A DNA stretch of 48,168 nucleotides, taken from positions 1 through 48,168 of the forward strand of contig WGFM01000004.1 in NCBI GenBank assembly GCA_015492245.1, read 5' to 3'. Below, piece after piece: positions 1 to 7,851 of this stretch (position 1 is its first letter; each line of letters opens with the position of its first letter). Both the position numbers and the translations under genes were made by a program. Source of the stretch: Deltaproteobacteria bacterium. GTDB lineage: Bacteria > Desulfobacterota > GWC2-55-46 > DRQE01. Under the pieces are notes generated by a model. That model did not search any database and was not told the DNA's origin. It saw nothing but the letters and a program-made list of their open reading frames with translations.

Positions 1-617
1 ATTCTTTAATCTCCCGTGGTGTAAAAGAGGGTATTGTGCGCAGCATAATGCGTGGATCCATTCCGCGGGCTCATGAGCTTTATGAGGTGGCAAAGGTGCT
101 CGGCGTTACGGTAGAAAGGCTTCTCACAGGCAAGGACACCCATCTTGTTTGTGATGTGGAGCAACCCATCCATGAAGAAGATGGCTACTCCATTCCGATT
201 GTCGAGGGCACGATAACGGCAGGCACAGGTGCCGTGGCTGATGACAGGGTAAAGGGCTACCTCTGGCTACCCAAACAGTATCTGAAGAGTCCTGCGGGTT
301 ACGAGTGTAGATATGTCGCCGTTCAAGTCGAAGGCGATAGTATGGAGCCTCTTCTTTCTGATGGTGAGTTAGTGATAATAGATCGTGTACGATGTAAGAT
401 CGAGGACATCACATCTAAGGGCATATTTGCAGTGAATGCAGGATGGGGCACTGTGGTGAAGCATCTCAAATACGACAAGAAGACCAACACCCTCCAGCTC
501 ATAAGCGCCAACCCTGAATGGCTGCGCATCCACGGCGTGGAGGTCATAAGCCTTGATGCGTGCGAAACAAACCCAATAGTGGGTAAGGTGGTCTTTTCTC
601 TGAAAAAATGGAAGTAA
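1..617 (+). CDS. S24-family (LexA/CI-like) repressor, 5' partial
   Basis: The reading frame is open from the left edge (codons start at base 3), so the N-terminus lies outside the window; a GTG at 36 is only an internal candidate. The visible start is the second half of an XRE-type helix-turn-helix followed by LGVTVERLL, the usual end of that domain. Numbering from the GTG, an Ala-Gly pair at residues 62-63 (ITAGTG) is placed like the autocleavage site of LexA/CI proteins. GDSMEP (Ser102) and VVKHL (Lys142) supply the serine-lysine dyad of the S24 peptidase fold. Proteins of this family repress phage or island genes and cleave themselves when RecA is activated. Its position inside the presumed integrated element, whose edge is the tRNA fragment at 1984-2033, fits a role as the element's SOS-responsive switch. 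Family is clear; the target operators cannot be seen. Confidence 0.85.
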   Translation, partial: SLISRGVKEGIVRSIMRGSIPRAHELYEVAKVLGVTVERLLTGKDTHLVCDVEQPIHEEDGYSIPIVEGTITAGTGAVADDRVKGYLWLPKQYLKSPAGYECRYVAVQVEGDSMEPLLSDGELVIIDRVRCKIEDITSKGIFAVNAGWGTVVKHLKYDKKTNTLQLISANPEWLRIHGVEVISLDACETNPIVGKVVFSLKKWK

Positions 618-634
618 AACCAAGGAGGCACATC

Positions 635-1195
635 ATGAGAACCATTAAGGCTTCCCTATTGATCTTGTTTTTACTTGTTGCATCATCTGCGCTTGCGGCC
701 ACCAAAACTGTAGAAGGCAGCACAACAGGTAAGGTTTACAATGAACTGCTTGGACGCTGGATCGAAAAAAAGATAACCGTGTATGTGGATAATAAAGGCA
801 ATACTTATATCATGCCATCAGACACGGTATTGCCTGTAAGAGGTGTGTTAACCTCTGCTGAAAGAAGAAAAGCAATAGCCCTTCTCGAAAAGTCTTTGAA
901 GTGGTCTGACACGGCAAGAAAGAACAAGCTGGAGACCACAAGAAAACTTGGTTTATTCATGAAATCATTCGATTATCGAGAATACGGTGTATCTCTAACT
1001 TTCTTCTCTGCAAACAAGGGCAAACAAACGAATGTAATACTGCATTTAAAAGACTTCGAGAACATGTTTGCCGAGGAAGAGCTATACCTCGACCCAAAAG
1101 AGGTGAAAGGATTGATTGCCTTATTAAAAAGGGCATCCCTGGCGGTCAAGAAGTTAAAAAAAGAGGCAAAGAAGGCAGATGAGCTTTTGCGGTAA
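635..1195 (+). CDS. hypothetical exported protein, element cargo
   Basis: I chose the ATG at 635 because AAGGAGG lies 7 bases before it and a clear signal peptide begins there (MRTIKASLLILFLL, ending in an Ala-rich SSALAA cleavage site). A longer frame starting at 608 inside the repressor gene would add nine charged residues before the signal. The mature part (about 165 residues) is basic and rich in Lys at its C-terminus (KKLKKEAKKADELLR), with mixed helix and strand-like segments and no cysteine. I recognise no family. It follows the repressor by 17 bases and is probably co-transcribed with it and with the next genes. It may be a periplasmic cargo or lysogenic-conversion protein of the island, which is inference from position only. 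Confidence 0.7.
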   Translation: MRTIKASLLILFLLVASSALAATKTVEGSTTGKVYNELLGRWIEKKITVYVDNKGNTYIMPSDTVLPVRGVLTSAERRKAIALLEKSLKWSDTARKNKLETTRKLGLFMKSFDYREYGVSLTFFSANKGKQTNVILHLKDFENMFAEEELYLDPKEVKGLIALLKRASLAVKKLKKEAKKADELLR

Positions 1196-1235
1196 AGCCA
1201 GCAAAACTGGATACTGTAACCAAAGGAGGCACATC

Positions 1236-1586
1236 ATGAAGAAAATCCTTCTCACTCTCATCTTATCACTATTCTTTACCACACCACTTCTGGCAGAGTG
1301 TAAACGCCATGTGGTGCTATACGGCATCGAGGACCTCATGAAAGAGCTTGGTGTGTCCGAAGCGTATGCAGCATCCTACAGAATAAACCTCTGGGACTCT
1401 CCACGACGCACTGGGGTCGTGGCAAGACTTTTACCTGGCACACATCTTCTCATACTCGAAGAGACAAAGGATCACTACAAGGTCAAGGCTCCAGAGCCAC
1501 AGGGCGGCGCTGTAGGATGGATAGGTAAGGTGCAGGCAAAGAAAGTGGTGAAACAGGACACAAAGACCAACAAACCATGCAAATAG
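1236..1586 (+). CDS. exported SH3b-domain protein, element cargo
   Basis: The ATG at 1236 is preceded by AAAGGAGG at about 7 bases, and the product opens with a signal peptide (MKKILLTLILSLFF, cleaved near PLLAE). The mature protein is about 97 residues. Residues from roughly 48 on (YRINLWDSP, then VARLLPGTHLLILEE and GGAVGWI) follow the pattern of bacterial SH3 (SH3_3/YgiM-like) domains: an N-terminal 'N-L-R/W-x-x-P' strand, a hydrophobic core and a closing GWI/GWV. Such domains bind peptides or murein in the cell envelope. Two cysteines (about residues 22 and 115) flank the domain and could form a disulfide. The gene shares the leader GGAGGCACATCATGA with the gene at 635, so the two look duplicated or co-evolved at the translation-start level. 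Function in the element is unknown. Confidence 0.7.
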   Translation: MKKILLTLILSLFFTTPLLAECKRHVVLYGIEDLMKELGVSEAYAASYRINLWDSPRRTGVVARLLPGTHLLILEETKDHYKVKAPEPQGGAVGWIGKVQAKKVVKQDTKTNKPCK

Positions 1587-1598
1587 GGAGGTGTCATC

Positions 1599-1808
1599 AT
1601 GGCAATAACCCGTCTCAAAGAAATCATCTGTCCAAATCAAAATTGTGGTTACAAGGGCTCCCCGAAGAAAGTAGCTCGCGGCAATGCACTTGTGGGAATA
1701 ATCTTATTGTTGTTCTTCCTTCTTCCTGGCATTCTCTACTTTATGTTCAAAAGCGGCTATCGTTACATCTGTCCACAATGCGGTATGCAGCTTACTGCCG
1801 ATGTGTAA
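1599..1808 (+). CDS. small zinc-ribbon membrane protein, element cargo
   Basis: A 69-residue protein with a CPNQNC knuckle near residue 11, a single hydrophobic helix (about residues 31-51, ALVGIILLLFFLLPG), and a second knuckle CPQC near residue 61. The two CxnC pairs on either side of one transmembrane segment are typical of small zinc-ribbon membrane proteins; how they would share a metal across the helix is unclear, unless the helix forms a hairpin. GGGAGG sits 7 bases before the ATG. It lies 12 bases after the SH3b gene and is probably in the same transcript. No specific function can be assigned. Confidence 0.7.
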   Translation: MAITRLKEIICPNQNCGYKGSPKKVARGNALVGIILLLFFLLPGILYFMFKSGYRYICPQCGMQLTADV

Positions 1809-1920
1809 AGGAATAAACAAATACTGGCTACTCTTTCTTATTGCAACCATCCGCCTGCGCAAGATAGCAAGGGATAAAGGCATCAAACACTGGTATTTGA
1901 AGGCTCACAAGAATCTATGA
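1801..1920 (+). CDS. 39-residue ORF overlapping the zinc-ribbon gene
   Basis: An ATG at 1801 overlaps the last codons of the preceding gene in another frame and opens a 39-codon frame. The predicted product has a hydrophobic stretch (YWLLFLIATI) followed by a strongly basic tail (RLRKIARDKG, then KHWYLKAHKNL). Start-stop overlap suggests translational coupling, but no good Shine-Dalgarno sequence is visible. It is the last possible gene before the tRNA fragment. It may instead be the 3' remnant of a longer gene. Confidence 0.35.
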   Translation: MCKGINKYWLLFLIATIRLRKIARDKGIKHWYLKAHKNL

Positions 1921-1983
1921 CTTACAATATGCTTACATCACTTTTATATCATATTGAATCTACAGGTTTTTTGGACTCACACA

Positions 1984-2033
1984 ACGGATTCCTAATCCGT
2001 GTGTCGGAGGTTCGAGTCCTCTCGGGGGCACCA
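1984..2033 (+). other. 3' part of tRNA-Arg(CCT): candidate attachment site
   Basis: The bases fold as the 3' portion of a tRNA: anticodon stem ACGGA/TCCGT (1984-1988 and 1996-2000) around a 7-base loop TTCCTAA with anticodon CCT, variable loop GTGTC, T-arm GGAGG-TTCGAGT-CCTCT, the 3' acceptor strand CGGGGGC, discriminator A and an encoded CCA. The matching 5' acceptor strand (GCCCCCG) and a D-arm are absent from the bases just before it, so this is not a complete tRNA gene. Tyrosine integrases commonly insert in tRNA 3' halves and leave such a copy at the far end of the element. With the fragment on the plus strand, the element should lie to its left. Confidence 0.8.
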
Positions 2034-2252
2034 TTTGTCAGACCTGACGACACTTTCTGGCTCAGTACCATCCCCATCAACGCCTTTATCACGGGATAGA
2101 CATCTCCATGGATCAGCAGAAAAAGGGCACAGGAGCATATTGCCTGCAAAACGAGGTGGCAGGCTCTCTGGCATGGCTCTCAAAAAAAACAGGGCACAGC
2201 TGACACAGCAATGAAGAAACCAGGATTGATTAAAGAATGCCTTTTGGTCTTT

Positions 2253-2582
2253 CTACATACATAGTGCTTTTAATATTTTTGCAGCAAGCCTTAACTTCTT
2301 CTCATCGCTGTGGTTTAACAGGCCAGTGATATAGTCCATCAGGTCATCTGCCGGAAGATGCTGTGGATAGTTGAACAACTCCGGCACATCCACATCCAGG
2401 GCACAGGCTAATTTTATTATGGTATCGAATGTGGGATTCTCGAGTCCCCGCTCAATGCTACTCAAATACTTCGCGCTTATGTTTGTCTTCTCTGCAAGTT
2501 CCTCCTGAGTCATTTTTTTTGCTCGTCGTAACTCCTTTATCCTCTTTCCTACAAGCTCTTTTGTTCTGTCACCTCTTTTCAC
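2253..2582 (-). CDS. XRE-family transcriptional regulator
   Basis: A protein of about 109 residues with a Cro/C1-type helix-turn-helix at roughly residues 11-66: GKRIKELRRAKKMTQEELA, then ISAKYLSSIERG and NPTFDTIIKLACALDV. The remaining C-terminal 40 residues are acidic then helical (DDLMDYITGLLNHSDEKK) and may serve dimerisation. GGAGG is only one base before an ATG at 2585 and four bases before the GTG at 2582, so the GTG is the more likely start. An imperfect inverted repeat at 2627-2653, upstream of this gene, is a plausible operator. It is divergent from the promoter at 2684-2712 and the ATPase gene, so it may control both. Whether it belongs to the host or to an older mobile element is open. 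Confidence 0.85.
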   Translation of the reverse strand: MKRGDRTKELVGKRIKELRRAKKMTQEELAEKTNISAKYLSSIERGLENPTFDTIIKLACALDVDVPELFNYPQHLPADDLMDYITGLLNHSDEKKLRLAAKILKALCM

Positions 2583-2626
2583 CATGCCTCCTTTTTTTTA
2601 TCTACAAAATCAGACACTTACCCAAT

Positions 2627-2653
2627 TTCAAATGATACATAAATCATCTTGAA
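2627..2653. promoter_or_regulatory. inverted repeat, candidate operator of the XRE regulator
   Basis: TTCAA-ATGAT, six bases, ATCAT-c-TTGAA: ten complementary positions with one extra base in the right arm. It lies between the XRE start and the divergent sigma-70 type promoter, the usual place for an autoregulatory operator. Binding is inferred from position and symmetry only. Confidence 0.45.
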
Positions 2654-2683
2654 GTTAAAACAATCCTGCATACAGAAAACATC

Positions 2684-2712
2684 TTGACAATTCAAGGCAA
2701 GAGATGTATAAA
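2684..2712 (+). promoter_or_regulatory. sigma-70 type promoter
   Basis: TTGACA (2684-2689), 17-base spacer, TATAAA (2707-2712). A perfect -35 box, ideal spacing and a good -10 box make this one of the best promoters in the window. Transcription would start near 2719, over 230 bases before the ATPase gene, with the hairpin at 2825-2843 in between. Confidence 0.65.
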
Positions 2713-2824
2713 TCTATGTGATAATTAGAAAATTTTCGTCCTTTTCAAGGTGCAGGGAAGAAGAAATTTAGATAGCTGTTAACAAAGAAGGTCATGGAAG
2801 ATATATTTGCTTGAGCCATTAACC

Positions 2825-2847
2825 ATTCCCCTTTAGCGGGAATTTTT
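2825..2847 (+). terminator. hairpin with T-run, candidate terminator or attenuator
   Basis: ATTCCC (2825-2830) pairs with GGGAAT (2838-2843) around a 7-base loop and is followed by a run of five T within TTTTTATTT. The stem is short (6 bp), so termination may be partial. Placed about 105-130 bases after the predicted start at the 2684 promoter, it could end a small RNA or attenuate the ATPase gene. A second weaker stem (TTCCC at 2859 region with GGGAA near 2873) follows. Confidence 0.45.
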
Positions 2848-2985
2848 ATTTACTGCTCTTCCCTCTTCCAGCAGGGAACTACTTCAATTATTAATTATTA
2901 TAGCACATATTTCTTATTAGATTGATAACGAGTAAATCCTTTACCAAGCGAAGGCATGCATATATTAAAGGGGCACAAATACACC

Positions 2986-4725
2986 ATGAATACTGCACGG
3001 GAACATATAGAAAGGATAATAAGCTCCTACCTGTCTGCAGACCAGAGGTTTGTGCTGCGTTCGCTCAAGAACAGTGTGGAGCGCCTTATACACTCTTCTG
3101 GCAGGGAAGGCACATTCATCACAGAGTTTATAAACAACGCAGACCATGCGGGAAGCACCAGATTGCGTATGGAACTTACCGGGAGCTGCGTAAACATGAT
3201 AAACGATGGCATACCTTTGAGCGCAAACGATGTGGACAGCCTCTGCATGCTCGGTTATTCACCCAAGCCCTGCCAGGACAGGCACCCCTATTCAGGAACT
3301 GGCTTCAAGTCGGTATTCATGGTGTCAGACCATATCGAGCTATATTCTGGTGGGTACAGGTTCATGTTCAGCAAGACCCACTGGCAGCACCCTGAAAACA
3401 TACCCTGGCAACTCATACCACTGTGGATAGAAAACCAGGAGCAACCCCTGCCAGAGGGGTTCGAAACCCTCCTCAGGATAGATATAAAGGACCCCCACAT
3501 TATGGAAAGGGTGTGCAACTCTGCACTGAACTATGAGTACATCCAGCCCAAGACACTGCTCTTTCTCGATAATATGGAGACGATAGAGATAAAAGACTAC
3601 ACCTCCAATACACACAGGCGTATACAGAAGTGTCTGGACAGAAGAACCGAAGATTACGCTGTCTACAGGATAAGAGAGTTTATCAATGGTTCTGAGAAAC
3701 CTGGTGAAGGCTGGGTTGTATTCACACACATGGCAGATGTTCCAGAGAAGGTATCGAAGAGACTATCTCCTTCAGATTCTGTACCCCTAACTCAGAAGCA
3801 GAAGATTGTCCTTGCATTCAGACTCCAAGGGGACGGAGACCTTCTTACAACAGGGCATGGCTATAGCGTAGGCTTTCCAGCCTCCCTTTCCCAGAGAACG
3901 ACCATGTCAAAGTTCAACTTTATCATCCAGGCAGACTTTCTGCCCTCTCCACAGCAGCCCGACTCTGTAGAGGATACCAGCTGGAACAGGTGGCTCTGTG
4001 AAGAGATACTCCACATGATAACCAGAAGGTGCATTCCTGCCTTTCTCAAAGACAAGAGATGGAGCAAGAGTTTTCTTGAAGTGCTCTACGGGGCAGAAGA
4101 GGTGGCAGACAGGTTGCTCGAAGACAGGATAAACACCCCGCTCAGAAACTACCTGGCAGAAGAAGAGGTGCTCTGCACACTCGATGGTTCCTTTGTAAGG
4201 GCAAATGATGCACTGCTTATTATGAGCAGCAAGATAAAAGAGCTCCTTAGTGAGGAGGATCTCAAATCACTCTATCCTGACAAAAGACTGCTTCATCCCT
4301 CTCTCAGGATACCCTATGAAATCAAAAGGCTCATAAAGGAAGGGCCAGACTACAGCGATTCCTATGGCGCCAACAAGGAGTTGCTAAAGCTCCTTGAAGC
4401 CAGGGCTGCCAGAAGGGATACAGATTTCTTCAAGAGGTTCTATCGCCATCTGTCCGAGTTTGCAGAGGTGCTGCGCAACAGCCACCTTAAATACTCCAAC
4501 ATAGTGCTTACCGAGAACTGGGAACTCGTGGACCCCGGGTTCGCCTACATAAACAGGGCCTCCCTCTCTGTTCCTGACAAGCTCGAGAATACGGTAAAGA
4601 TCGTCCACCACGAGCTCGCCTCTGACACAGTGATACGGAACACCCTTGAGCTCCTCGGCGTTGAGGAGCTTACAAGGGAATACATAGAGGCGATGCTGCA
4701 GCTTAAGGACAGATTCAAGATATAG
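2986..4725 (+). CDS. sacsin/Nov-like GHKL ATPase-domain protein
   Basis: About 579 residues. The first 130 carry a GHKL (Hsp90-type) ATP-binding fold. Numbering from 2986: the N-box is EFINNADHA (Glu47, Asn51), the Mg/ATP-contact loop is NDGIPL (about 73-78) and the glycine box is GTGFKSVF (about 104-111). The pattern and the 'FINNADHAGSTRLRM' stretch match sacsin/Nov-type ATPases rather than histidine kinases, MutL or gyrase. The remaining 440 residues are unassigned, with no membrane helix or second catalytic motif that I can name. Start choice is uncertain: 2956 also has an in-frame ATG but no well-spaced ribosome site, while 2986 has AAAGGGG about 12 bases upstream. The stop is three bases from the convergent metal-pump gene. 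Sacsin-like ATPases are often seen in defence or stress loci; its closeness to the island edge is suggestive only. Confidence 0.75.
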   Translation: MNTAREHIERIISSYLSADQRFVLRSLKNSVERLIHSSGREGTFITEFINNADHAGSTRLRMELTGSCVNMINDGIPLSANDVDSLCMLGYSPKPCQDRHPYSGTGFKSVFMVSDHIELYSGGYRFMFSKTHWQHPENIPWQLIPLWIENQEQPLPEGFETLLRIDIKDPHIMERVCNSALNYEYIQPKTLLFLDNMETIEIKDYTSNTHRRIQKCLDRRTEDYAVYRIREFINGSEKPGEGWVVFTHMADVPEKVSKRLSPSDSVPLTQKQKIVLAFRLQGDGDLLTTGHGYSVGFPASLSQRTTMSKFNFIIQADFLPSPQQPDSVEDTSWNRWLCEEILHMITRRCIPAFLKDKRWSKSFLEVLYGAEEVADRLLEDRINTPLRNYLAEEEVLCTLDGSFVRANDALLIMSSKIKELLSEEDLKSLYPDKRLLHPSLRIPYEIKRLIKEGPDYSDSYGANKELLKLLEARAARRDTDFFKRFYRHLSEFAEVLRNSHLKYSNIVLTENWELVDPGFAYINRASLSVPDKLENTVKIVHHELASDTVIRNTLELLGVEELTREYIEAMLQLKDRFKI

Positions 4726-4728
4726 GGA

Positions 4729-7700
4729 TCATTCCATGGCCTTCTCCTCTCCTTTCTCTTCCACCACGAACCACTTGTATATTGCCGGTATCACAAGTAG
4801 AGTGAGCACCGTGGAGGTAAAGAGTCCTCCCACCACCACAGTTGCAAGTGGGCGCTGAATCTCGCTTCCCACCCCGGAAGACAGAAGAAGTGGCACCATG
4901 CCAAATGCCTGCACAAGGGCTGTCATCATAACGGGTCTCACCCTCAGGCATGCCCCCTTGACGGATGCCTCGTCCACAGCCATACCAGCCTTCACGAGCT
5001 GATTCAGGTATGTAACCAGCACTATGCCGTTGAGAAGGGCTATACCAAAGAGCGCTATGAACCCGACAGTGGACGGCACCGAGAGGTTCTGGCCTGTGAT
5101 GAAGAGTGCCACTATGCCTCCCACAAGGGCAAGCGGTATGTTCAGGAATATGAGAATGGTGGAGCGAAGCGAATGGAACGCTGAAAATAGCAGTATGAAT
5201 ATTATGAACAGTGTTATGGGTATTACCACCATGAGCCGTTTGTTTGCCTCCTGCTGTAGTTCGAACTGTCCTCCCCATGTGACCATGTAGCCTGGTGGAA
5301 GGGAGACATCTTTTTCCAGCCTCTCCTGAGCCTTCCTCACGAAGGTGCCTATGTCTACCCCTGTAACATTGCACTGTATGGTGATGAATCGCTGGTTGTC
5401 CTCCCTGGTTATCTGCCGCGGGCCAACCACTTCTTCTATCTTTGCAAGTTGTCCCAGTGGGACCAGCTTGTCATCAGGGGTCTTTATGAGTATGTTTCTT
5501 ATTGCATCAGGTGAGTCCCTGAACTCCTCTGGAAAACGCACGAATATGGAGAACCTCCTTATACCCTCGAAGAGTTCTCCTGCCACCTCGCCACCAACGC
5601 TGGACCTCACCACCTCCTGTATATCCTCAACATTTATCCCGTAGCGTGCTATCTTGTGGCGGTCTATGTGTATTATGAGCTGAGGGGTGCCCGTTACCTG
5701 GGCCACCTGAACATCTGCACTGCCAGGAATCTTCCTTAGGACAGAGGCAATATCTTCTGCCTTCTCCTTGAGCACATCGAGATCGTCTCCAAAGAGCTTT
5801 ACCGCAAGTTCTGCCCTTATGCCCGATATCAGCTCATCCAGTGTCATGGCTATGGGCTGGGTGATATTGACCAGCACACCCGGGACATTGCCCAGTTCAT
5901 CCCTTATGAGTTCTTCAATCTCCTCCTGGTTTTCTACTCTCCATTCATCTTTTGGTATGAGTATCACATACATTTCTGCACTGTTCACAGGGTCGGTGTG
6001 GGCGCCCACCTCGCCTCTGCCTATCCTTGAGACCACCTTCACCACCTCTGGTATCTCAAGTAGCCGCTTTTCGACGAGCATCGTTACCCGCTGGCTCTCA
6101 TCAATAGATATGGATGGTGCCATGGTGAGCCTTACCACTATGGTTCCCTCCTGAAGCCTTGGGGTGAACTCTGAGCCCAGCTGGGGGAATATGGCTATAC
6201 CTGTCACAAGGAAGACCACCGCAAGCCCGATGGCGATCATACGCCTTTGAACGAAAAAACGCACCAGGGGCTCGTAGTATCTCAAAAGTATCCTCAGGGC
6301 AATATTCTCCCTGTGCTTGCCCTTTCCTGGCAGCGGCATGAAAAGGGATGCAAGAACAGGGGCTACGAATATGGTGAACACTATCGAGCCACCCATGGCA
6401 AGGGCAACCGCATAGGCAAGGGGGCTGAAGGTCTTCCCCTCCACGCCACTGAGGGTAAACAGTGGCAGGAAGACTATTATGATTATCATCACCGCAAAGG
6501 TTATGGGCCTTATGACCTCCACAGAGGCAGCCCTTATAATCTCCATGAAGCTCTTGTCCCTTTCGGTTCTGAGCCATCGGTCTATGTTCTCCACTATGAC
6601 CACACCACCATCGACCATCATACCTATGGCTATTGCCAGTCCGCCAAAACTCATAAGGTTTGCAGATATACCAAGGTAGTACATGCCCACCATGGCAAAG
6701 AGCACAGAGAATGGTATGGAAAGGGCAACCACCACAGATGGGCGTATTGCGCCAAGGAAGACCATGAGGATTATTATCACCAGCACTATGCCCTCCATCA
6801 GGGCAGATGTAACCGTCTCTATGCAGGCATCCACGAGGCTTTTCTGCTCGTAGTAGGGCACTATCTTTATGCCCTCGGGCAGCATCTTGTTTATCTTCTC
6901 TATCCTCTCCTCCACACGTTTTATAACGGTAGAAGAGTTCTCTCCGTATAGCTTTATTATCATGCCGGAGATCACCTCGGTATCTCCGTTCATGGTCTGC
7001 ACGCCCCTTCTTATGGCCCCTCCTATCTTCACATGGGCTATGTCCTTGAGATAGACAGGTGTTCCATCCTCTGCCTTTATGATGATGTTCTCTATGTCCT
7101 CAATATCAGAGACGAGCCCTATGGATCTCACTATGTATTCCTCGTTGTTCTTTACGATAAACTGGGCACCCACATTGAGGTTGTTTGCCTTTATCTTCTC
7201 TATAACATCCTCTATGGTAACACTGTAACGAAGGAGTTTATCGGGGTGTACCACCACATGGAACTGCTTCTCATAGCCACCTATGCTCAGGACCTCTGTA
7301 ACTCCTGGTACCGTCTCAAGGTTGAACTTTACCACCCAGTCCTGTATGGTTCTGAGCTCTTCAAGTGTGTATTTGCCTGTTGTATCCTCAAGGTAATAGA
7401 ATAGTATGAGCCCCATACCTGTGGATATTGGCCCCATCTGGGGGTTTCCAAAGCCCTCGGGTATCTCTTCCCTTACCTCTTGCAATCGCTCGTTAACCAG
7501 TTGTCTCGCAAAATATATGTCTGTGCCGTCCTCGAAATAGATATTGACCACCGAAAGGCCAAAGTTGGATACAGAACGAATCTTCTCAAGGTTGGGCAAC
7601 CCGTTCATTGCCACTTCCACCGGGTATGTTACATACTTTTCCACCTCCTGTGGGGCAAGGCCCTCTGTTTCTGTAAAGACCTGCACCAGCACGGGCGACA

Positions 7701-7821
7701 CATCTGGAAATGCATCTATGGGAAGCCTCTTATAGCTTATAGCACCTGCCAGAAGGACAAAGATGGCAAGTGTTACCATCAAAAGCCTGTTGTTGAGTGC
7801 AAACTCTATGAATCCTTTCAC
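4729..7821 (-). CDS. czcA/cusA-like: heavy-metal efflux RND transporter, CzcA/CusA family
   Basis: A 1030-residue inner-membrane proton/metal antiporter, full length for the HME-RND family. It begins at a GTG with AGGAGG about 10 bases upstream. Residues 1-30 hold TM1, the 'RLPIDAFPD' motif follows at 32-40, and TM4 carries GGLAIAIGMMVDGGVVIVEN at about 393-412 with Asp404 and Glu411. The first Asp of the CzcA motif DFGxxxDGAxxxVEN is replaced by Ala/Ile, as in CusA (Cu/Ag) and some nickel pumps, so a divalent zinc/cobalt specificity is not assured. It forms the tripartite pump with the fusion and outer-membrane proteins encoded immediately upstream. Gene order C-B-A and short spacings (30 bp to the preceding gene) indicate one operon. 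Metal specificity cannot be settled from sequence; the multicopper oxidase at 27553 makes copper plausible but is distant. Confidence 0.92.
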   Translation of the reverse strand: MKGFIEFALNNRLLMVTLAIFVLLAGAISYKRLPIDAFPDVSPVLVQVFTETEGLAPQEVEKYVTYPVEVAMNGLPNLEKIRSVSNFGLSVVNIYFEDGTDIYFARQLVNERLQEVREEIPEGFGNPQMGPISTGMGLILFYYLEDTTGKYTLEELRTIQDWVVKFNLETVPGVTEVLSIGGYEKQFHVVVHPDKLLRYSVTIEDVIEKIKANNLNVGAQFIVKNNEEYIVRSIGLVSDIEDIENIIIKAEDGTPVYLKDIAHVKIGGAIRRGVQTMNGDTEVISGMIIKLYGENSSTVIKRVEERIEKINKMLPEGIKIVPYYEQKSLVDACIETVTSALMEGIVLVIIILMVFLGAIRPSVVVALSIPFSVLFAMVGMYYLGISANLMSFGGLAIAIGMMVDGGVVIVENIDRWLRTERDKSFMEIIRAASVEVIRPITFAVMIIIIVFLPLFTLSGVEGKTFSPLAYAVALAMGGSIVFTIFVAPVLASLFMPLPGKGKHRENIALRILLRYYEPLVRFFVQRRMIAIGLAVVFLVTGIAIFPQLGSEFTPRLQEGTIVVRLTMAPSISIDESQRVTMLVEKRLLEIPEVVKVVSRIGRGEVGAHTDPVNSAEMYVILIPKDEWRVENQEEIEELIRDELGNVPGVLVNITQPIAMTLDELISGIRAELAVKLFGDDLDVLKEKAEDIASVLRKIPGSADVQVAQVTGTPQLIIHIDRHKIARYGINVEDIQEVVRSSVGGEVAGELFEGIRRFSIFVRFPEEFRDSPDAIRNILIKTPDDKLVPLGQLAKIEEVVGPRQITREDNQRFITIQCNVTGVDIGTFVRKAQERLEKDVSLPPGYMVTWGGQFELQQEANKRLMVVIPITLFIIFILLFSAFHSLRSTILIFLNIPLALVGGIVALFITGQNLSVPSTVGFIALFGIALLNGIVLVTYLNQLVKAGMAVDEASVKGACLRVRPVMMTALVQAFGMVPLLLSSGVGSEIQRPLATVVVGGLFTSTVLTLLVIPAIYKWFVVEEKGEEKAME

Positions 7822-7851
7822 CTTTTCTACCTCCTCACATCTACATGGGTT

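Noticed and set aside
1949-2183. Minus-strand open frames reading GAPERTRTSDTRIRNPL
   Set aside because: These are translations of the antisense of a tRNA 3' end, a well-known artefact.
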